From assembly GCA_030037185.1 (NCBI GenBank), contig JASHRR010000445.1, forward strand, positions 1 through 9,934: a stretch of 9,934 nt of DNA, read 5' to 3'. Position numbers and translations under genes: made by a program. Every line of letters begins with the position of its first letter. Position 1 is the first letter of the stretch. Below, piece by piece: positions 7,537 through 9,934 of the stretch. The stretch comes from Xanthobacteraceae bacterium. GTDB taxonomy: Bacteria; Pseudomonadota; Alphaproteobacteria; Rhizobiales; Xanthobacteraceae. The notes beneath the pieces were generated by a model that worked only from the letters and a program-made list of their open reading frames with translations, made no database searches and was not told where the DNA came from.

Positions 7537-7940
7537 CCATGTTGAGGCCGGTCAACCGATTCTGCGAGGACCGACGCAAGCGCGAACTTGTTTTGGCCAA
7601 ATGACGAGCAGTGGGGCGAAGATGGAAGCCTCTCATTTCCGAATTGATCGACCTGCTCGCGACTGCAGCGTGCGTGAGCTTGAAAGAAGCCCAGTCGACC
7701 ACGGGGCTTCAGCCACGAGTCGCTCCGGCAGGACGGCATCACGCCCACGATCCTGGGTGGGGCAAATCGCAAGAAACGCATCTGTACGCGACGAAGAAGC
7801 CCAGTCTGCCTCCTCGCCGCCGTTGTCTGCTGGAAATTGAGTCTGGACCCCGACCGCCTCCGCGTATCCGATTTCCACCAATCCTTTGTGCAGTATCCAG
7901 CACAGTGTCCAAAAAGCCACGAGTTCACCTGGTCTCCGGA

Positions 7941-7968
7941 AAGCCATTTTTAAGCCATTTTTATGGCT
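7941..7968. repeat. tandem 11-base repeat with a small hairpin
   Basis: AAGCCATTTTT occurs twice in direct succession (7941-7951 and 7952-7962) and is followed by ATGGCT, which pairs with AGCCAT of the second copy (7953-7958) around a TTTT loop. It is an AT-rich island in GC-rich DNA. No function can be assigned. Confidence 0.6.
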
Positions 7969-8119
7969 ATTTGAAAACGGAGCATCCGGTGCTTGCGGCG
8001 GGGGCTTGGCGTCCGTCCTAGACGTCCCGGGGGGATGTATTAGCGTACCGGGGTGGAGATGTCGGCGGACTTGTCGCCGGCTCCCGCTGCAAAATGCACC
8101 GGCAATTTGGGAATTCAAA

Positions 8120-8148
8120 CGAGGTGGCGAAAAAATCTCGCCGCCTCG
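8120..8148. other. 11-base-pair stem-loop
   Basis: CGAGGTGGCGA (8120-8130) pairs with TCGCCGCCTCG (8138-8148), with one G-U and the loop AAAAATC. No T-run follows on the plus strand. It stands alone in non-coding DNA about 100 bases before the first pseudogene fragment. Confidence 0.5.
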
Positions 8149-8251
8149 CGCGCATAGCGAACGCAATTGCGGCTTGGGCACGCCCCGTGACATTGCTGGC
8201 GCAAAAGCAAAGGCATTTGCCCGGTTTTAGCGCCGCGCCGATCAGCGTTCG

Positions 8252-8480
8252 ATGAAACAGTCTCTTCGTGGCCCGTTGAGCTTTCTGCATTGGGACGGGC
8301 GGCCGAAGATGCCAAGTATCCGAATTTGGAGGGGACCCCGCGGTACGCGCAGCCGGTCGAGACAGTGGAAGCGCGGCAGCCCGGGGGGCGTGTGGGATCC
8401 GGCCAAACCGCGCGGTCTCGGCCAGCCGCCGCCGCTGATGCCCGAATACCAGAAGGTATTCGAGGCCAACATCGCCAAGG
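8252..8480 (+). pseudogene. front half of a secreted Rhizobiales hypothetical protein, frameshifted and truncated
   Basis: One frame gives the end of a signal peptide and the mature start (LSALGRAA, then EDAKYPNLEG at 8305-8334). After a frameshift between 8334 and 8387 a second frame gives GVWDPAKPRGLGQPPPLMPE and YQKVFEANIAKG (8387-8480). I recognise this order (EDAKYPN-W-G, DP-KP-GLGQ-PPL-PEYQ--FEAN) from a common secreted hypothetical family in Bradyrhizobium that continues with a GMPR-M--YEP-E motif. Here the coding match stops at about 8480 and IS256 transposase sequence begins. The matching back half lies about 160 bases further on, on the opposite strand. ATG 8252 is the likely original start, but it has no clear ribosome binding site. 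Confidence 0.65.
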
Positions 8481-8615
8481 GCCATGGTCTTCAAGCTTGT
8501 CGAATCCGCACAGAAAAGTTGGCGACCAAAACTGATTCTCGGTGCGAAATTCGCCGACCACCTGGAAGGTGTCGGCAAGCCCGCTGACCGTTAGCCCGCA
8601 ACCATCGCCGCCTGA
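8481..8615 (+). mobile_element. 3' remnant of an IS256-family transposase gene
   Basis: In one frame from 8481 the DNA reads AMVFKLVESAQKSWR, PKLILGAKFADHLEGVGKPA, DR, then TAG at 8592-8594, then PATIAA and TGA at 8613-8615. MVFKL-ESA-K-W, the short LI-GVKF-DG stretch and a tail like KPADRQ are the C-terminus of IS256-family transposases. About nine residues normally between the tryptophan and PKLI appear deleted, and the internal TAG looks like a CAG glutamine codon mutated to stop. The catalytic DDE part is absent. The remnant is flanked by the two oppositely oriented gene fragments, so this IS or its recombination probably caused the break. The terminal inverted repeat cannot be identified. 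Confidence 0.7.
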
Positions 8616-8616
8616 C

Positions 8617-8638
8617 CGATCAGGCCGCCAACAAAAGC
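8617..8638 (+). repeat. split repeat, left copy
   Basis: CGATCAGGC (8617-8625), one base, GCCAACAAAAGC (8627-8638). The same two words in the same order and strand recur at 9751-9789 with 18 bases between them. This copy begins just after the IS256 remnant's last stop codon and ends where the inverted gene fragment starts, so it marks a junction. Confidence 0.5.
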
Positions 8639-8871
8639 GTATCGTAAGTGCCGTCGCCGTCGGCATCGTGCCGGTTGCGATGGAATAACCGTTGAACTGC
8701 GGGTCGAACCCTTTCGGCCAGTCTCGCCCGTCCGTTATAAATGCGCCGAATTGGGCTCATGGATGCAGCATGTAGGTCGTCTTGGGCCGGATCACGATCT
8801 CCATCGGCTCATAGAGAATCATCGCCCGCGGCATGCCGACCGGACCGCAAAGTGCCCTTGATGTCGAAAAA
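8635..8871 (-). pseudogene. back half of the same secreted hypothetical family, with several frameshifts
   Basis: Read on the minus strand from 8871: FFDIKGT, a frameshift, CGPVGMPRAMILYEPMEIVI then RPKTTYML (8849-8766), a break with a stop, RRIY, a one-base shift, TDGRDWPKGF and DPQFNGYSIA (to about 8678), a further shift, and HDADGDGTYD (8670-8641). Each piece matches, in order, the conserved back half of the family whose front half lies at 8252-8480 (GMPR-M--YEPMEIV, RRI-TDGRDWP, GYSIG-W-D-DGDG-YD). Homology ends at about 8635, next to the IS256 remnant. The gene is therefore dead, and relative to the front half this segment is inverted. Confidence 0.65.
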
Positions 8872-9060
8872 GACGCCGGCCTTGACCAATGTTTTGGCGC
8901 GCTCGGAGAACTCGGCTCGATCCGACCATAAATCCGCAAATGTGATTCGATCAGCAGCGCTCGCAGAGCCCGCGATGACCGGCGCTGCAAGGGCCAACCC
9001 CGTGATCACTCGGCGGGTCAGGTGCGCGTCTCCCGGCGCCTGAGCCTTTTTCCGAGTCAT
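8809..9060 (-). pseudogene. Tat-exported protein, front end only, fused to the inverted fragment
   Basis: The open frame has 83 codons, but only about residues 1-61 are native. The start is strong: AAGGAGGTGA lies just before the ATG at 9060. A twin-arginine signal follows (LTRRVITGLALAAPVIAGSA, about 14-33, cleavage near SASA-AD), then DRITFADLWSDRAEFSERAKT (38-58). I recall this beginning from Rhizobiales periplasmic proteins that continue with a GYMAPPLKPE...CPFC region, similar in layout to DUF3299-type proteins; that whole part is missing. From residue about 62 the frame runs into FFDIKGT of the neighbouring fragment, then to a stop at 8809. A functional product is unlikely, although transcription and export of a 45-residue stub cannot be excluded. 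Confidence 0.6.
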
Positions 9061-9185
9061 GGGTCACCTCCTTCCTCGAGCCCTCCTAGTGGACTCATCC
9101 AATCGCCCCGACGGCGGCCAAGCAGCAGAACACCAAAAATCTTGATCAGCGCCGTGCCCTGTCGACTTCCACCCTGCGCATGGCC

Positions 9186-9209
9186 CACGTCTCAAATTCG
9201 CGAGACGTG
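9186..9209. promoter_or_regulatory. 8-base perfect inverted repeat between divergent fragments
   Basis: CACGTCTC (9186-9193) and GAGACGTG (9202-9209) flank AAATTCGC. It lies in the 237-base gap between the minus-strand Tat-protein start (9060) and the plus-strand DUF336 fragment (9298), 34 bases before the Zur-like box. It could be an operator or a small hairpin; nothing in the sequence decides which. Confidence 0.35.
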
Positions 9210-9239
9210 CCGAGCTGGGGTTGCTTCGGCGGATCGTCT

Positions 9240-9262
9240 GAAACGTTATATCATAACGATGC
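9240..9262. promoter_or_regulatory. Zur-like operator
   Basis: The 15-base palindrome CGTTATATCATAACG (9244-9258) has perfect 6-base arms. With flanks, 9240-9262 agrees at 18 of 23 positions, by my count, with the enterobacterial Zur consensus GAAATGTTATA-N-TATAACATTTC. It sits 36 bases before the ribosome start of the first DUF336 fragment and in the promoter region shared with the divergent Tat protein. Zur represses zinc-uptake genes when zinc is plentiful. A Fur-family relative (Mur, Irr) is an alternative. Confidence 0.45.
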
Positions 9263-9297
9263 CGCAAGAAAGCGGCTTTTGCCAAGGAGGGTGCATT

Positions 9298-9450
9298 ATG
9301 ACCGTGCTTGTCGCATTGCTGGGGCATCACCTGCAGCGGTGATGGGTTGGGGCCTTGCGGCCTCAGCAAGCGCGGAACCGTTGACCCACAAGGTCCTGTC
9401 GGTCGACATTGCGGTCGCGATCACCAAGACGGCGATCGATACATGCAAGG
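9298..9450 (+). pseudogene. GlcG/HbpS-like (DUF336) secreted protein, front end only, frameshifted
   Basis: The start is well marked: AAGGAGG (9284-9290) lies seven bases before ATG 9298. In the ATG frame translation stops after 14 codons (TGA at 9340-9342); the neighbouring frame carries the native sequence RIAGASPAAVMGWGLAASAS, cleavage near ASA-EP, then EPLTHKVLSVDIAVAITKTA and IDTCK. This is the beginning of a DUF336 domain (heme-binding HbpS/GlcG-like family) in the periplasm. The rest of the domain (GY-VSVTVVDR, the glycine-rich core) is absent; the homology stops near 9440-9450. Intact members are about 160 residues. It lies just downstream of the Zur-like box. Confidence 0.6.
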
Positions 9451-9573
9451 TGCAATGCAGTCGGACCATCCGCCGACGCATCGCGCGGTTGGGTGTTTGC
9501 GCCGACCGTGAAGCCAATCAATCCTACCTCGACGTTCGGCCGCATGGCGGCTCATCATGAGGGAGAAACTCTC

Positions 9574-9741
9574 ATGTCCGAGATCGCATCTCAGCTTGCG
9601 GCACTTTCTCTGGCCACCGCGTTCGGTTGCGCGACGAGTTCGACAAATGCCCAGCTTCTGGCCCGCAAGGACCTTTCGCTTGCAGCGGCGCTTACCATGG
9701 CCACGACGGCAATCCAGACTAAAGTCGCCGGGCTACACTGA
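9574..9741 (+). pseudogene. second GlcG/HbpS-like (DUF336) fragment, front end only
   Basis: A 55-codon frame from ATG 9574 (GGGAG eight bases upstream) to TGA 9741. The first 26 residues form a signal peptide (ASQLAALSLATAFGCATSS, cleavage near NA-QL), followed by QLLARKDLSLAAALTMATTA and IQT, the characteristic opening helix of the DUF336 domain as in secreted HbpS-like proteins. After this the sequence changes to KVAGLH and stops, where family members go on with CKA-GY-VSV. It is thus truncated at nearly the same domain position as the fragment before it. The two are not copies of each other in sequence, so they look like two paralogues, each broken. A short secreted peptide is possible but I think it unlikely. 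Confidence 0.6.
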
Positions 9742-9934
9742 AGAGTTGCTCGATCAGGCTCAGCGAGTAGCGGCACAGCCAACAAAAGCCGATCTGCGAC
9801 GGGGTTATTTCCTTTGCCTATTACGACCCGTCGTGCTGGGCTACTCGCTCCTACAGCCATGGTTTGTGCACTAGCACCACGACGACGCGATAGACCCGCC
9901 GCATGCTCCGACCGGGAATGGCGATCAGTCATGC
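9742..9934. other. right end of window, no gene recognised
   Basis: Apart from the repeat copy at 9751-9789 I see no supported gene. One plus-strand frame reads ISFAYYDPSCWATRSY (from about 9807), which has a faint likeness to Tyr-rich secreted proteins, but there is no start and a stop follows soon after, so it is at most another degraded piece. Confidence 0.4.
9751..9789 (+). repeat. split repeat, right copy
   Basis: CGATCAGGC (9751-9759), 18 bases, GCCAACAAAAGC (9778-9789). It begins ten bases after the stop of the second DUF336 fragment. Together with the copy at 8617-8638 it brackets the Tat-protein and DUF336 fragments. Confidence 0.5.

Larger units (their letters stand above)
7537..8251. 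other. long region without a supported gene
   Basis: About 700 bases. Open frames on both strands up to 186 codons exist but are mutual shadows, rich in Arg, Ser and Pro, with no domain, no convincing ribosome binding site and no family I recognise. What can be seen is a 12-base direct repeat AGAAGCCCAGTC (7685-7696 and 7795-7806), a tandem 11-base repeat at 7941-7962, and a hairpin at 8120-8148. I read it as degenerate sequence next to the broken-gene cluster. Confidence 0.55.

Noticed and set aside
7633..8578. Two long minus-strand frames of 186 codons
   Set aside because: Compositionally shadow-like, no ribosome binding site or motif; one of them runs antisense through the pseudogene and IS remnant.
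9591..9932. 113-codon minus-strand frame containing a leader-like RLLLAVPLLAE
   Set aside because: No start in the right place for a signal peptide, and the frame overlaps the DUF336 fragment antisense; the leader-like stretch is the repeat copy at 9751-9789.
1..9934. CRISPR array, tRNA or rRNA genes
   Set aside because: No regularly spaced repeats and no cloverleaf or rRNA-like sequence were seen.

Overview
The window looks like the chromosome of an alphaproteobacterium of the Bradyrhizobium/Rhodopseudomonas group (Nitrobacteraceae). The clues are high GC, a GapR nucleoid protein, a CtrA-type TTAA-N7-TTAA box, a hopanoid C-2 methylase-like radical SAM protein, and several small protein families that I recall mainly from Rhizobiales. 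All assignments come from reading the sequence; no database search was possible.

Left part (1-3046, all minus strand): an O-acetylhomoserine sulfhydrylase (metY) cut by the window edge, overlapping by 4 bases a CoA-binding YccU-type protein; then a small secreted four-cysteine protein; then a crotonase-fold protein that lacks both catalytic glutamates of true enoyl-CoA hydratases. A 661-base divergent intergenic region with a good sigma-70-type promoter leads into the plus-strand ribosomal operon rplM-rpsI (3708-4651). About 320 bases later comes a B12-binding radical SAM protein that I read as HpnP, the hopanoid C-2 methylase, followed by a strong hairpin.

Middle part (6847-7540, minus strand): a 64-residue HTH-like protein with a GTG start lies downstream of gapR. 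gapR has a promoter-like -35/-10 pair whose -35 is covered by a perfect CtrA box, which suggests cell-cycle control.

Right part (about 7540-9934): no intact gene is visible. From 7540 to 8250 there is only repeat and hairpin structure. From 8252 to 9741 there is a cluster of broken genes: the front half of a secreted Rhizobiales protein on the plus strand, the 3' remnant of an IS256-family transposase, what looks like the back half of the same protein family on the minus strand with several frameshifts, the front end of a Tat-exported protein fused to it, and two successive front-end fragments of GlcG/HbpS-like (DUF336) secreted proteins. Between the divergent Tat-protein and DUF336 fragments sits a palindrome closely resembling a Zur box. 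I infer that this is the decayed remains of a metal- or heme-related periplasmic locus scrambled by an IS256 element.

I did not find a convincing new intact biological system. The items most worth checking are the IS-associated inversion, the Zur-like box over broken genes, and the CtrA-box promoter of gapR.
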